A stretch of DNA of 25,793 nt from Pleurotus ostreatus/Saccharomyces cerevisiae fusant (Eukaryota > Opisthokonta). The notes beneath the pieces were generated by a model. That model saw nothing but the letters and a program-made list of their open reading frames with translations, had not been told where the DNA came from and searched no databases. Where the stretch lies: positions 1-25,793 of the forward strand of contig JAMQCK010000368.1 in assembly GCA_024196135.1 (NCBI GenBank), read 5' to 3'. The position numbers were made by a program, and so were the translations under genes. Within the stretch, counting starts at the first letter, position 1, and each line of letters begins with the position of its first letter. Below are positions 8,118-18,033 of the stretch, piece by piece.

Positions 8118-8684
8118 TTACGAGAACCACCCCTTGGGCTTGTACTCCTCCGGCGGCGGCACCTCGCCATCGCGCACTTTTCGCAGCTCCTCCAACATCG
8201 CCTTCACGCCGTCCACATTCCCCACGCTCGCCCTCCCGCCAGCCCAGTCCACGACGATGGGCCACTTCAGCGCGTTCGGATGCTGCGAGGCCAGCTTAGG
8301 AATCGCCTCGACGTCGGCGGGTTTCTCCGGCTCCGCTGCCGGATGCGCAGACAGGAAGACGGAGCCGGCTGCGGTGCGCCCTTCGGGCGCGACGGAGGAG
8401 AGGATGGAGCGGAGCTGGTCCAGCGTGGGCGGGCCTTCGACTACCTGGAGGTCGAAGTGGAGGGGCTCGTGTTTGGGAGAAGTGGGCGGGTAAGGGCGGG
8501 AGACGGCATCTTGGAGAAGTTTGAGAGCGGTTTTGGATGGGGGAGAAGAGGGGTTGTGGCTAATGCAGGTACGTGTGTTAGGAAGGTATGTGGCAACATG
8601 ACAAAGTCAGCAGAGGAACTATACTTCGCCTGCGACAACGTACAAGATAGTCAACTCAGGCTGCGAAGTTGATGAGCACGTCAT
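8118..8684 (-). CDS. Fmp46-like mitochondrial thioredoxin-fold protein (DUF1687)
   Basis: Two exons on the minus strand: 8644-8684 (MTCSSTSQPELTI plus two bases) and 8118-8559, encoding 160 aa. The splice is GTACGT to TTAG, phase 2, and rebuilds TIFHNPSSPPSKTALKLLQ. This opening, the following FDLQVVEGPPTLDQLRSIL, and the later WPIVVDWAGGRASVG match the fungal Fmp46/DUF1687 family. That family has a thioredoxin-like fold and is described as a putative mitochondrial redox protein in yeast. I see no CxxC motif; the only cysteine is residue 3, so thiol redox activity is not shown. Length is typical for the family. The long exon has no usable ATG of its own, so simple ORF finding misses the gene. 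It is divergent from the complex I gene, with starts about 415 bp apart, so the two mitochondrial genes may share a promoter region. Confidence 0.88.
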
Positions 8685-9098
8685 AGGGGACTGAAAGAAT
8701 TCCGCTCACAACTGTGCGCTTGAAACCAGAGAACAATGAGTAGAACCGTGTCTGCATCATGGCGGGAGCTAAGTCGTTGGATATTGGCCGAGCTGCCGAG
8801 GTTCTCCGTGACATTGTGTACGGCAATCACCGAGTCACGGTTCAGGTTCCCCTCGTCGGTCTGTCCTTCTAACCCTCTGCTTTGATGGACTTTGAAGGTG
8901 TACAGAGGTAATACATACTCGGAACGCACCTCTCAGCTCGCGGCACCAGTAATTTCAGCTTGGGTTGAAGTTCGCCACGTGAGTTATCCGAATAATTCCA
9001 TTGGTGGACGGCCCGGTGCTGACTAATGACGCGCTCCGGCGGATGTAGGGATTTTACCCCTTGAGCTCATCGTTCTGCGCAACGAGCGCATCCCAAAC
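8685..9098. promoter_or_regulatory. Divergent promoter region between two mitochondrial-protein genes
   Basis: This 414-bp interval separates the starts of the Fmp46-like gene (-) and the complex I 49-kDa gene (+). I see no clear TATA box next to either start. Bidirectional control is inferred only from the arrangement. Confidence 0.45.
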
Positions 9099-11455
9099 AT
9101 GCTGCCTCTTCGCCACTCGCTGCGGCGCCTACCAGGCAGCCGCGCAGCTGCTAAGAGGCTCCCCTCTCTGCTGCCCGCGACCCGCGCACACCGATACCTT
9201 TCCTCATCAACCAACCGCGGCGCGGAGGCGACCGAGTTGACGAAGAACGTCGACGAGCCTGCGCAGGATTTCGCGGGGCTGCTGCACAAGGCGCTGCACA
9301 ATGGTGCGTGGACCGCGATGCGCACAAGCAATACACTGACCTGCCTACAGAGTCCTTGTCGGCACCACTCGCTGCACGCTTGCGCACCAACGCCCTCTAC
9401 CAGGTTCGCAATCGGCTGGACAACGCGCACGGGGCGACGGACAACTTTGCGAAGGCGAATCACGTCCCTCCCGAGCTGCTCGAGAGCCTGCGCGCTGGCG
9501 AGGACGTGAGCCGGCATCTGTCACTGTTCCCGGAGGACGTCAGCGGCCCGCTCACCGCGCTCGTTCGGATGGAGGGCGAGTTCCAAAGGGAGATTACGTG
9601 CGTAGTATGCCCCTCATTGTGTTCAAGCATCTGACCCTCCGCGCAGCCAACTCGAGTCGCAGATCCTCGCCGACGAGAAGGATGAGGGTCACCTCGATAC
9701 TGCTCACGCCGCACGTATGCGCGAGTTGCGGGAAGCCATCCGCAAGGGCCGCGAGGGCGGCGTCAAGGTGCGCATACATCCCCTCCTTCTCCTCGCCGTG
9801 TCTCACCCACTCCACAGCCCACCTACCCTGCTCTCCTCTCTGAGTCTGACGTCGAGACCTCCCCCACCGACAAGACCTCCGACTTCCACGCCGTCGAGGA
9901 CCTCCACCACCTTTCGATCGAGGAGACGCTCGCGAAGGGCGAGGGCGGGCGCGGCAAGATGCGCCACTTCACGGTCAACTTCGGTCCCCAGCATCCCGCT
10001 GCCCATGGTGTGCTCCGTATGATCCTGGAGTTGAACGGCGAGGAGGTGTTGCGCGCGGACCCGCATATTGGCTTGTTGCACCGCGGGACGGAGAAGCTTA
10101 TCGAGTTCAAAACGTACACGCAGGCTCTGCCATACTTCGATCGTCTGGACTACGTTAGCATGAGTGCGTGTTTCGATCACTCTGCATGTGTCTTTATGCT
10201 CACATATCACAGTGACGAACGAACTCTGCTACTCCATGGCCGTCGAGAAGCTCCTCAACATTGAGGTGCCCGCTCGCGCTAAGTGGATCCGTACGCTCTT
10301 CGGCGAGATCACCCGTATCCTCAACCGTGCGTCTGCCAATACGCCTCTCTCCCCCCTTTCTGACGCGTTATTTCCACAGATCTTATGGCCGTCCTCACCC
10401 ACGCCATGGACGTCGGTGCCCTCACGCCTTTCCTGTGGGGCTTCGAGGAGCGCGAGAAGCTCATGGAGTTCTACGAGCGCGTCTCCGGCGCACGCCTGCA
10501 CGCCGCGTACGTGCGCCCCGGCGGCGTCGCCTTCGACCTCCCGCACGGCCTGCTCGACGACATCTTCAAGTGGGCGACGCAGTACAGCTCGCGCGTCGAC
10601 GAGATCGAGGAGGTCGTGACGGGCAACCGCATCTGGAAGCAGCGCACGATCAACGTCGGGCGCGTGACGGCGGAGGACGCGCAGCGCTTCTCGTTCTCGG
10701 GCGTGATGCTGCGCGGGAGCGGCGTCCCGTGGGATCTGCGCAAGGTGGCGCCGTACGATGCGTACGACCAGGTGGAGTTCGATATCCCGGTGGGCAAGAA
10801 TGGTGATTGCTACGACCGGTACTTGTGCCGTGTGCAGGAGATGCGCGAGAGTTTGAGGATTATTTCGCAGGTGAGTCTATGCTTCTCTCCTCTCACATTC
10901 TTCGCCTTCCTCCCTCTTCTCTCAACCCCTCATACCAATCGCCCACTAACACCCCTCCCAGTGCCTCAACAAGATGCCCACCGGCGCCTACAAGGTCGAC
11001 GACCACAAGCTCGTCCCGCCGCCGCGCGCGAGCATGAAGGAGAGCATGGAGAGCCTCATCCACCACTTCAAGCTCTTCTCCGAGGGCTACTCCGTCCCGC
11101 CGGGCGAGACGTACAGCGCGATCGAGGCGCCGAAGGGCGAGATGGGCGTGTACCTGGTCAGCGACGGCTCGAACCGGCCGTACCGGTGCTCGATCCGCGC
11201 GCCGGGCTTTGCGCATCTGGCGGGGTCGGACTTTATCTTGAGGAGTGAGTGTTTGGGATCGGACTGGTGGATGGGGATGGGGTTGGAGTGGTTGAAGGGT
11301 AGAGCGCTAATGAACACTTTCCAGACCACATGTTGGCGGACGCTGTCGCGGTCATTGGTACGATGGACCTGGTGTTTGGGTGCGTAGAGCCTCTTCCATC
11401 GCTCATGATCTCACCGCTGATCGTTTTCTCATCATACAGCGAGGTCGACCGCTAG
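9099..11455 (+). CDS. NADH:ubiquinone oxidoreductase 49-kDa subunit (complex I), nuclear-encoded
   Basis: Homologue of NDUFS2/NuoD, the quinone-site subunit of the complex I peripheral arm. Nine exons: 9099-9303, 9351-9597, 9647-9767, 9818-10163, 10213-10326, 10380-10870, 10962-11244, 11325-11379 and 11440-11455, encoding 625 aa. All junctions are GT-AG and phase-consistent. The start gives an Arg-rich amphipathic leader ending HRYLSSST, typical of a mitochondrial targeting peptide. The core begins near residue 239 with [17 protein letters not shown] (His250 and His254), then [18 protein letters not shown] (Tyr303, the family's quinone-headgroup tyrosine), [18 protein letters not shown], and the invariant end VFGEVDR. 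About 240 residues precede the core, roughly 140 more than I expect from fungal homologues. Exons 1-3 encode a charged, helix-prone segment I cannot name. The minus-strand pseudogene at 706-3035 derives from this gene. Confidence 0.97.
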
Positions 11456-12917
11456 ACCCGGACCCTTCGGAGTGGATGAGGCGTACAGTACGCGCGGTGG
11501 CTACTGGTGCTGTAGACTCGAGTCCGAGAAAATGCAACTATGTTTATTCGCTCGCGGATGTGGAAGATGTGGGTGTCGGTGTCGAGGATATTGGTAAGGG
11601 CATCGAGGATGTGGATGACGACCTAGTCTCCCTTGGCAGCTAATGACGATCTCGAGAGCGGGAGTATGGTTGTAGATCTTGGACAAAATCCGTGCCCAGT
11701 GACCCACGTCGAGACCCACGATTGCGTGATGACTGTGACACCGTACCACCCATCTTCACGCACCCCACAAATGCCCCGAGGCTCACGGTGGTGACACCCA
11801 TCACGCGGCGACGGATCAAGGCCGCTTATCTCTGGGCGAGATATGCCGGCCTCGAGTTGGGCGATGCCCTGTGCAAACATATAGTATGGAAAACCCAAAG
11901 TATATCGTATCTGCGTATATAGCTGAGATGGATTTTTCCTCCCATGTCTTTATTAGCTCGAACTTACCGAACAGGTCGAGTGGATGGTAAAAGACAACCG
12001 GCGCATCTGCGCACGTGCTAGATAACACGGCGATAAGATCAGCGGCAAGACTCGGCACGGAGATAGCGAGATTCAGACGAGTAACACATGGGTGACACCC
12101 AGTCAGGTACCTCACGCACCTCGCGACCCACGTTTTGTCACGCCAACTCGCGTTGCATGATACTCACGCACCGAGTGAGTCTGAGGTGCGTGAGCTTTCA
12201 CGCAAAAAGGGTGCTTTTTCAACGTTCGTCACGCAAAATCGTAACGAAAGCGTGACTTTTCACGCATTTTTGTGCGTGAGGAGAGCACTCCCTTGAATTT
12301 TGTCCAGGATCTACAGCGATAGCGGGAGTAACGGCGGCATCGCGAGGCGCCAAGGAAACTTGCGACGCATGTGGGCGGGTTTAGCACGACGTTCCTGGTG
12401 GCACGGGCTGATGGGCGCGTGAGGATAACGAGATGTTTACCTTCAGTAAAAGCGAGCAGTAGTCAACGTCGTCAACGTTGCGCTCATGGCCTTATCAGTG
12501 TGCTGGGGTACAGTCCCTGCCGTGCGCTCAGCAACTACTGCACCGAACTGACGCGCTGATCGCGAAATAAGCGCCCATTGCCCCGTTGTACGCCTTTAAT
12601 CCCATTGTACACCTCTAACCCCATTGTGAGCCCGGGAAAGGCAATCATTCATTTGGTACTGATCTCCAGGCAGTGTGACTGAAACGCACCTTGCCACCGG
12701 AGGACTGACAGATCGCCCTGGTTTGGATCTCCCCCCGGGGGGTGCCCGAGGGCGGCGCGGGTTTTGGACGGAACGGCCATCTTGCTCGGTTGGCGCAGCC
12801 TACGACGAGTGCAGCGCTAAGGACGACTACTCGAGTACATTCAGCGCGCACGACACCCAGCGCGATCGGCCAACGCGACGGCACAACCCAACCACCTATT
12901 TCGACGCGCGCGCGACG
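11456..12917. other. Intergenic, 1.46 kb, with a hairpin cluster and no gene
   Basis: The first 100 bp is the 3' flank of the complex I gene and is also present beside the pseudogene. Beyond it I see no coding exon. The sequence TTTTGTCCARGATCTACA occurs once on each strand (minus strand near 11672-11692, plus strand near 12298-12315). TCACGCA/TGCGTGA is frequent from about 11720 to 12280. Both suggest an old inverted-repeat element. Confidence 0.5.
12111..12280. repeat. Cluster of hairpins built on TCACGCA; possible MITE-like or foldback element
   Basis: The interval starts with CTCACGCAC and ends with its inverse GTGCGTGAG. Inside are perfect inverted repeats: CTCACGCACC/GGTGCGTGAG (12163-12172 and 12185-12194), AAAAAG/CTTTTT (12204-12219), GTCACGC/GCGTGAC (12228-12234 and 12250-12256), and TCACGCA/TGCGTGA (12260-12266 and 12273-12279). 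No clear target-site duplication is visible. It is non-coding. A miniature transposon or a dense binding-site cluster are both possible. Confidence 0.6.
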
Positions 12918-13620
12918 ATGTCGACAGGACACTACGATGAGGGCCTCCTGGCGGAGGCGCCCAAGGCGACGAAGGCTCAGCTTCAGGTGTGTGCGCCAGC
13001 GATGATCGTGAATGCTGTTCGGCGCTTACGAGCTTCCCCCGCTTTCTCCATACCCACTCCCTTCTCTACCTCTCCGGCCGCCTCCCAATCCTCCCCTCCA
13101 CCTACCACAGGAAGGCTACAACCCCGACATCCTCGCCCCCCAACGCCCCGCCACCACCTCCCCCACCCGCGACATCGAGTCCAAGGGCGCCAGCCCCGCC
13201 GCCACACCCGCCCTCTACACCAGCACCCCGCGCAAACTCCCCTTCTGGCGCACCAAGAAGGGCATGATCGCCCTCGCCATCCTCGCCATCGTCATCGTCG
13301 GCGCCGTCGTCGGCGGCGCGGTCGGCGGCACGGTGGGGAAGAGCGACGGGAAGAGCGGCGGGGATGGCGACCTGACGGGCTCGCCGAGCAATTCGTTCAC
13401 CACGCCAACCGCGACGTCGACAGGGGGCGGAGATGGCGGGCAGGGGCAGGTGGCGACTACGACGACGGCGGCGGGTGGGCAGGGGCAGGGGACGGCGTCG
13501 CCGACGACGACTACGAGTTCTGGCGGTCAGCAGCAGCAGGGGCAGGGAACAAATAACGGCGCGAACACGGCTGGTGGGGATATCGCTGTCGTTGCCGCTG
13601 GTGCTGGCAGGAGGCGGTAG
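12918..13620 (+). CDS. Small single-pass membrane protein with Ser/Thr/Gly/Gln-rich tail
   Basis: Two exons: 12918-12986 and 13111-13620, encoding 192 aa (phase 0, GTGTGT to CACAG). Residues 1-63 are hydrophilic and Pro/Thr-rich (EGYNPDILAPQRPATTSPTR). A basic patch (RKLPFWRTKK, 64-73) precedes one strongly hydrophobic segment at about 74-97 that ends VVGGAVGGTVG. The remainder is Gly, Ser, Thr and Gln-rich low-complexity sequence. The charge pattern predicts the N terminus in the cytosol and the tail outside or in a lumen. Proteins with a basic patch, hydrophobic stretch and GGAVGGT ending are common among basidiomycete hypotheticals; I know of no function. There is no signal peptide. The longer plus frame from 12675 is a shadow in another frame. 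Confidence 0.8.
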
Positions 13621-14091
13621 TGATCTGTACCTGCGTGACCGACTCTCTTGCTCGTCGCCTTTTCTATTTCGATCCTTATTACTTATTGTTCTGTGCTTCG
13701 GTTACCTCTGGAACGCTATTGATTGTTCTCCTGCCATGGAATCCGCAGAGTGTTTGAATACAGCGGCCTGCAGCCAAGTCACTCTTGCCGGGAATCCCAC
13801 TCAACTTCGACTTTGTCTGGTCAACTGACATGTCGAGATGGAATGCAAGGGATTTAGGATACACTTGCTCATTCGCGAGGATCCATCTGCCTTTGCACGG
13901 TCGCATATTCGTCTGCACTGAGGCTCATACTGTAGGCAAGATTGTGGCGTGGGAAGTATTCCCCTGGGCGTACAACCACGTGCGTCACGTGCGTTTGGTT
14001 CGACCTTCCTACCACCATCACTGGATGCACAAGGCTCGATTCTAGCACATACTATCTCCTTTGCAGGACTATCGCAACACAATCATTAACT
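13621..14091. other. Intergenic, nothing recognised
   Basis: 3' flank of the membrane-protein gene and 5' flank of the TFIIS-like gene. No exon, RNA or repeat that I can support. Confidence 0.5.
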
Positions 14092-15705
14092 ATGGAAACT
14101 GGAGAACCGACAGTTGAACTACTCAAAGAGTACAAAGAACAGCTTATGGCCGCAGCAGCGGCGCGAGACAAAGTCGGTTCGGTCTGCCTTTCAACCCAAT
14201 GACGGCGGATAACAGAAGATCTTTTTTGCCGCAGACAGCGCTGCTCGGTGTACTAGGAAAACTGGATTCGTACCCATACGTCCCACGCGAGGTGCTTGGA
14301 GTGAGTTATTCCCTTTGTGCTTTGTCTTCTCCCGGCCGCCCGTTTCCCCACCACGTGAAAGCTCATATACCTCAGCGCAGCGCCCTCGGCCTCGCGGTTG
14401 GACGTCTGCGGGACCATGAGACGCCAGAAGTGAGCGAGAAAGCAAAAGCGCTGGTCGCTCGATGGGTCGCGTCCGCTCCGGCGAGGAAGAGGCAAGAGTC
14501 GCCGTCGAAGTCGACGCAGATATCGCAGAAGGGTGCGAAACTTGTTGTGACTTGACGTATACTGAAATAAACTTGTCTTCAAAGAGAGCCTGCGACGGTC
14601 AGGATCCAATGCGATCAGGAGGCTGTCGACAAGTAAGTGAATCACGGCATCTCTGAAAATATGTACTCAACGCATCACGTAGAAAGGACCTCAGCATCAA
14701 GACAGCCATCGAACACGACGAGGGAGCAGATATCGGGTATGGTCTGCCTTTGTACTCAGTGGGAAGAATGTCGACTGAATTTTTCCACAGCATCCGCTCG
14801 CTCCGATGTCGCACCAACACAGACTATGGGCCCGCCAGCTGACCCCGTCTCGAGGGGAAGGAAGCTCGCGCGTACGGACACAGGCAACACGAAAAAGTCT
14901 GCGTCGATGTCTGTATCCGCGCGTAGCGTGTCTAAGGTGTCTAACGCGATGTCCATCGACGATGCGGAGGGTGAGACGACGAGGTCCTCACAAGGGCCGA
15001 GAAAGCCGTCACGGTCGACGCAGCCGAAAGCATCGTCGACGCAGCCGAAAACGTTGTTTACGCAACCAAAGACATCGTCGACGCAGCCGAAAACATCGTC
15101 GACACAACCGAAAGCATCGTCGACACAACCGAAAATATCGTCAGCAGCCCCAACGAAGCCACCGACATCGCCAACGCGCACATTCGAGACAGACGGCCTC
15201 GGCGACGCGTCTGCGCTGCACGAAGTGCCTTTGCGCGCGCTCACTATCGAACTCTTCTACGATGCCCTGGCTGCGGGCGCGGGGAATATGCGTGAGTCTG
15301 GCTCTCCCTCCTTCCTTCTTGCACGATTATCTTTCCGGATGCGGTCTTCCTTCACCTCACGTACCTCCTTCACCTCCATCATCTCTCTCACCTCCTTCGC
15401 CTACCACGTCTCGCGCCCGTATCATCCTCGTATACTGATACTCAAACCCCTTCATAGCCCCACGATCCCTCCTCCCGAAAGCCATGTCCGTCGAGGACGT
15501 CATCTACCTCGACACTGCGGCGAGCTTGGATGTGTACCTCGAGAGCGCACACACCGACGCCTACGTGCGCACCGCCCACTCCGCCTTCATCGCGCTCAGC
15601 AGCGCGTCCGATATCTCCACGATGCGGAGCGATCTCTTAAAGGGTGATATCAGCGCGGAGGACTTTGTGGATTATGTATTGGGGGAGGAGGAGCAGGTGG
15701 TGTAG
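14092..15705 (+). CDS. TFIIS-like transcription factor lacking the zinc ribbon
   Basis: Seven exons: 14092-14172, 14235-14300, 14376-14532, 14585-14632, 14683-14736, 14791-15291 and 15458-15705, encoding 384 aa. All phases close. The first donor could instead lie at 14182, adding three residues. Residues 1-85 resemble TFIIS domain I (the LW-type helical bundle): LLGVLGKLDSYPYVPREVLG, ALGLAVGRLRDHETPEV and KAKALVARWV. A disordered Ser/Lys/Thr-rich middle follows, with six heptads SSTQPKA/T at residues 210-251. The end (about 280-384) resembles the TFIIS central domain, with RALTIELFYDALAAG and MRSDLLKGDISAEDFVDYV. The protein stops there. There is no C2C2 zinc ribbon with the Asp-Glu pair that stimulates RNA cleavage, and none can be read downstream. 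It is likely nuclear and may bind RNA polymerase II without cleavage activity. Confidence 0.82.
15012..15137 (+). repeat. In-frame 6 x 21-bp coding repeat in the TFIIS-like gene
   Basis: Six 21-bp units encode RSTQPKA, SSTQPKT, LFTQPKT, SSTQPKT, SSTQPKA and SSTQPKI. It lies in the linker between the two folded domains, so copy number can change without touching either domain. Confidence 0.95.
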
Positions 15706-16513
15706 GGGTGGAGGGGGAGGGCTGGAGGGGGACGGTGGATGATAGAGCGGCGAAGGTGAATGGAGTGACGGCGAATTTGAATGGAGTGACGGCGAAGGTG
15801 AATAGAGTGACGGCGAAGGTCAACGGAGTAGCAGCGAGGTGGATGATAGAGCAGCGAAGGGGAAGGACCAGACGGAGGCGGTTTGAACTAGACGTCGGAG
15901 ACGGTAGTGGACCATCGAAAGGAGGACGACGCGACTACGCTCATGTTCTGCTTCACTGCGCCTGCATATATGGTACACAAACTATGCAACCATGTTTCCT
16001 TAGCCTTCCTCGCCAAGTCAGTGTCTCGGATGACTCGCGAAAACCCGCCCCAAAAGTTCGCCACGACTTCGACCCTCAGTGGGTGCCATGGCACATGTGC
16101 GACAGACACGAGCTGCCCGTGCAGCATGTCGGCGGACGCCTGTGCTGCATGTTGGCCGACGCCTGTCCATATTACGTGACGCCTGCGACAGGTCTGCCTC
16201 TTGCAGTCATGTCCGGAGAACTCTCGTATGCAGTTCAATTTAACAATTCAACAATTTTCTGAAGCTTATCTAACTTCCGGCGCGTACCTTGTGTCCATGC
16301 CACCCGGCGGACTGGTGAGCTGGTTGTCCTAAACCTGCCTACTACACGTGTTCGAGAGCTTTTGACATTGCATGCTCGAACTTTTGTCCTTTGTTCACAC
16401 CTCGGAAAACAGATCGCTAGATTCGTGTATATGGAGCGAAGACCAGCACCGGTACAATCTCTCGCAGAGCCTACGCACTCTCCCTTCCCAAGTACTACGC
16501 AAGCAACGGCCTC
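15706..16513. other. Convergent intergenic region, no gene recognised
   Basis: Lies between the stops of the TFIIS-like gene (+) and the Ser-rich gene (-). It holds the 21-bp repeat at 15748-15831. The open frame 15708-16262 is Cys-containing in its second half but shows no zinc-ribbon spacing and no start context, so I do not call it a gene. Confidence 0.5.
15748..15831. repeat. Minisatellite, 4 x 21 bp, just downstream of the TFIIS-like stop codon
   Basis: Units start at 15748, 15769, 15790 and 15811 (core CGGCGAAGGTGAATGGAGTG plus A). It begins 43 bp after the stop, so it is probably in the 3' UTR. The period equals that of the coding repeat in the same gene but the sequences are unrelated. 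Confidence 0.88.
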
Positions 16514-18033
16514 CTAAATACTATACCGCTTGCTACTCGCATCCCCAGCGTCGACGTAGAGCGAGCGGCCAGTATCTCCACGCTCATTAAGCGAGCGACG
16601 AGTACCTTGAGGTTCGTCAAGCGATACAGAGCTCCCGGCGAACCCAACATCGCTCGAGCGAGCAAACCCCATAAGCCCCGGCGCAACCGGCCCATCGAAC
16701 GTCCCCTCGGAGAACATCTGCGGCGTAGGCGGTACGACGTCGACGAAGGGGCCCCAGCTAGAGGAAACCTTGGCGGCTTCGGGGAGGAGGATAGCAGTAG
16801 CAGACGAGACCAAAGTAGTCGTAGTCGTAGTCGCGCTTGAAGACGAGACCGTCATCGCAGACGAAGACTCCAAGATTCCCGCCTGCATGTCGACAGCCGC
16901 CGGCGTCGCGACCGGCGACGGCGCCAACGGGTTCATGCGCTGTAGCTTCGCAAAGTTCGAGATTCGCATCGACGCCTTGTTCGCGGAGGCCAGGGATGCC
17001 TTGCCGGCGGACGCGAGCGAGGACTTCGATGCCTTATGGGCGGAAGCAAGCGAGGACTTGGCCGCCTTGACAGGCACGGCGACGGAGGCGTCAAAAGCAG
17101 CGTTCAGCGCGAGTGTCATCTTGCTGGGCGTAACATCTTTGCTGATAGAGGATTCCTTCCTGCTCATCGAGGAGTCCTTGCCGATGGTCGAGGTGCTGCC
17201 CGTAGAGGAGTCCGTGCCGGAGGACGCAGAAGTTTCGCTATCGAAGGAGTTCTTCTTCGCAGAGGAATCGCAGGAGTTCTTCTTCGTCGAAGAGTCGAAA
17301 GAGCTCTTCTTCATCGAGGCCTTGGCGTCGCGGAAGAGCTGCAGAGAGGGCGAGCTGGAGACCTTGGGGAGCGTCATGCGCTTGCTAGACTTCGAGTTGG
17401 AGTTCGCGAAGGGATCGTTGAAGGAGACACCGCCGTTGCCAGAAGCGAGTTGCTTAGCCGCCTTGCCAGAGTTCTTCGCTGAGAGCTTCGGCGAGCGCTT
17501 GCCAGCAGGAAGTTCGGTGCTCGTCCGGGACATACCCCGATCGGCGAGAGCGCGCATGGTGAGAACCTGGTGGGCGGAGCTAGAGCGTATGTGACCCTTG
17601 GGGCGAGAGATGGGTTTCCCGTTGATGCGGACGGCGGAGTGGACGCCTTTGGCGGTGGGGGAGCAGTGGATTACTGAGAAAGCCAAGAAATCAGGAACCA
17701 GGCTGCGACGTCAGGAGCTAATAGCGCACCATCGCCCATAGGAAGCGTCCTCGCTCTTGTGGGGACCCGCCTACCCTGCTTCATTTCGCAGCGGCATCGC
17801 GAGCAGTACTCGACCGCTGGTCGCTTGGGCGCGAGGAAGGGTAGGATCCACAGCAGCATGATCATGACGATGCTCTGAAATGACTGTCAGAAATCTTTCT
17901 CTCGATAAACGTAGCACAACAGACTCGCCTTTAGGAATCCGAGGATAGATTGCACATTCGAGATAACTCGCACCCGCTTGCCGAACCCGCCATGATACTC
18001 GATAGTCGCGTTGTGACTGTCAGGGTTGGTCAT
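16514..18033 (-). CDS. Ser/Ala/Lys-rich protein with one N-terminal membrane segment (unknown function)
   Basis: Not a family I recognise. Three exons on the minus strand: 17929-18033, 17775-17874 and 16514-17673, encoding 454 aa. Intron 1 (17875-17928) starts AAG/GCGAGT and ends TTTCAG after a CTGAC branch-like site, a likely GC-AG intron. Intron 2 (17674-17774) is GT-AG, phase 1. Residues 1-35 (MTNPDSHNATIEYHGGFGKR) lead into a hydrophobic stretch, IVMIMLLWILPFLAP. It is followed by YCSRCRCEMK, a small Cys cluster. The large third exon is low-complexity: KKNSFDSS-type repeats, SSLASA/KAS repeats, and poly-Ser/Thr near TTTTTT. The frame is open upstream to an ATG at 18237, so up to 68 more residues are possible. 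It is divergent from P450-1. Confidence 0.68.

Noticed and set aside
7930..8493. 187-aa plus-strand ORF
   Set aside because: Its second half is antisense to the conserved Fmp46-like exon, and its protein has no recognisable domain.
12675..13556. 293-aa plus-strand ORF
   Set aside because: Runs through the intron and a wrong frame of the membrane-protein gene. It is Arg/His/Pro-rich, as expected for a GC-rich shadow frame.
14756..15244. Minus-strand ORF with DDVFGCV repeats
   Set aside because: Antisense reading of the STQPKA heptads. The plus frame has matching domains and a complete splice pattern.
15706..16262. Downstream zinc ribbon of the TFIIS-like gene
   Set aside because: Cysteines occur but not with C-x2-C...C-x2-C spacing or an Asp-Glu pair, and no splice joins them to the last exon.
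16770..17594. 274-aa acidic plus-strand ORF
   Set aside because: Antisense of the Ser/Lys-rich exon. The minus frame connects by phase-consistent splices to upstream exons; the plus frame does not.
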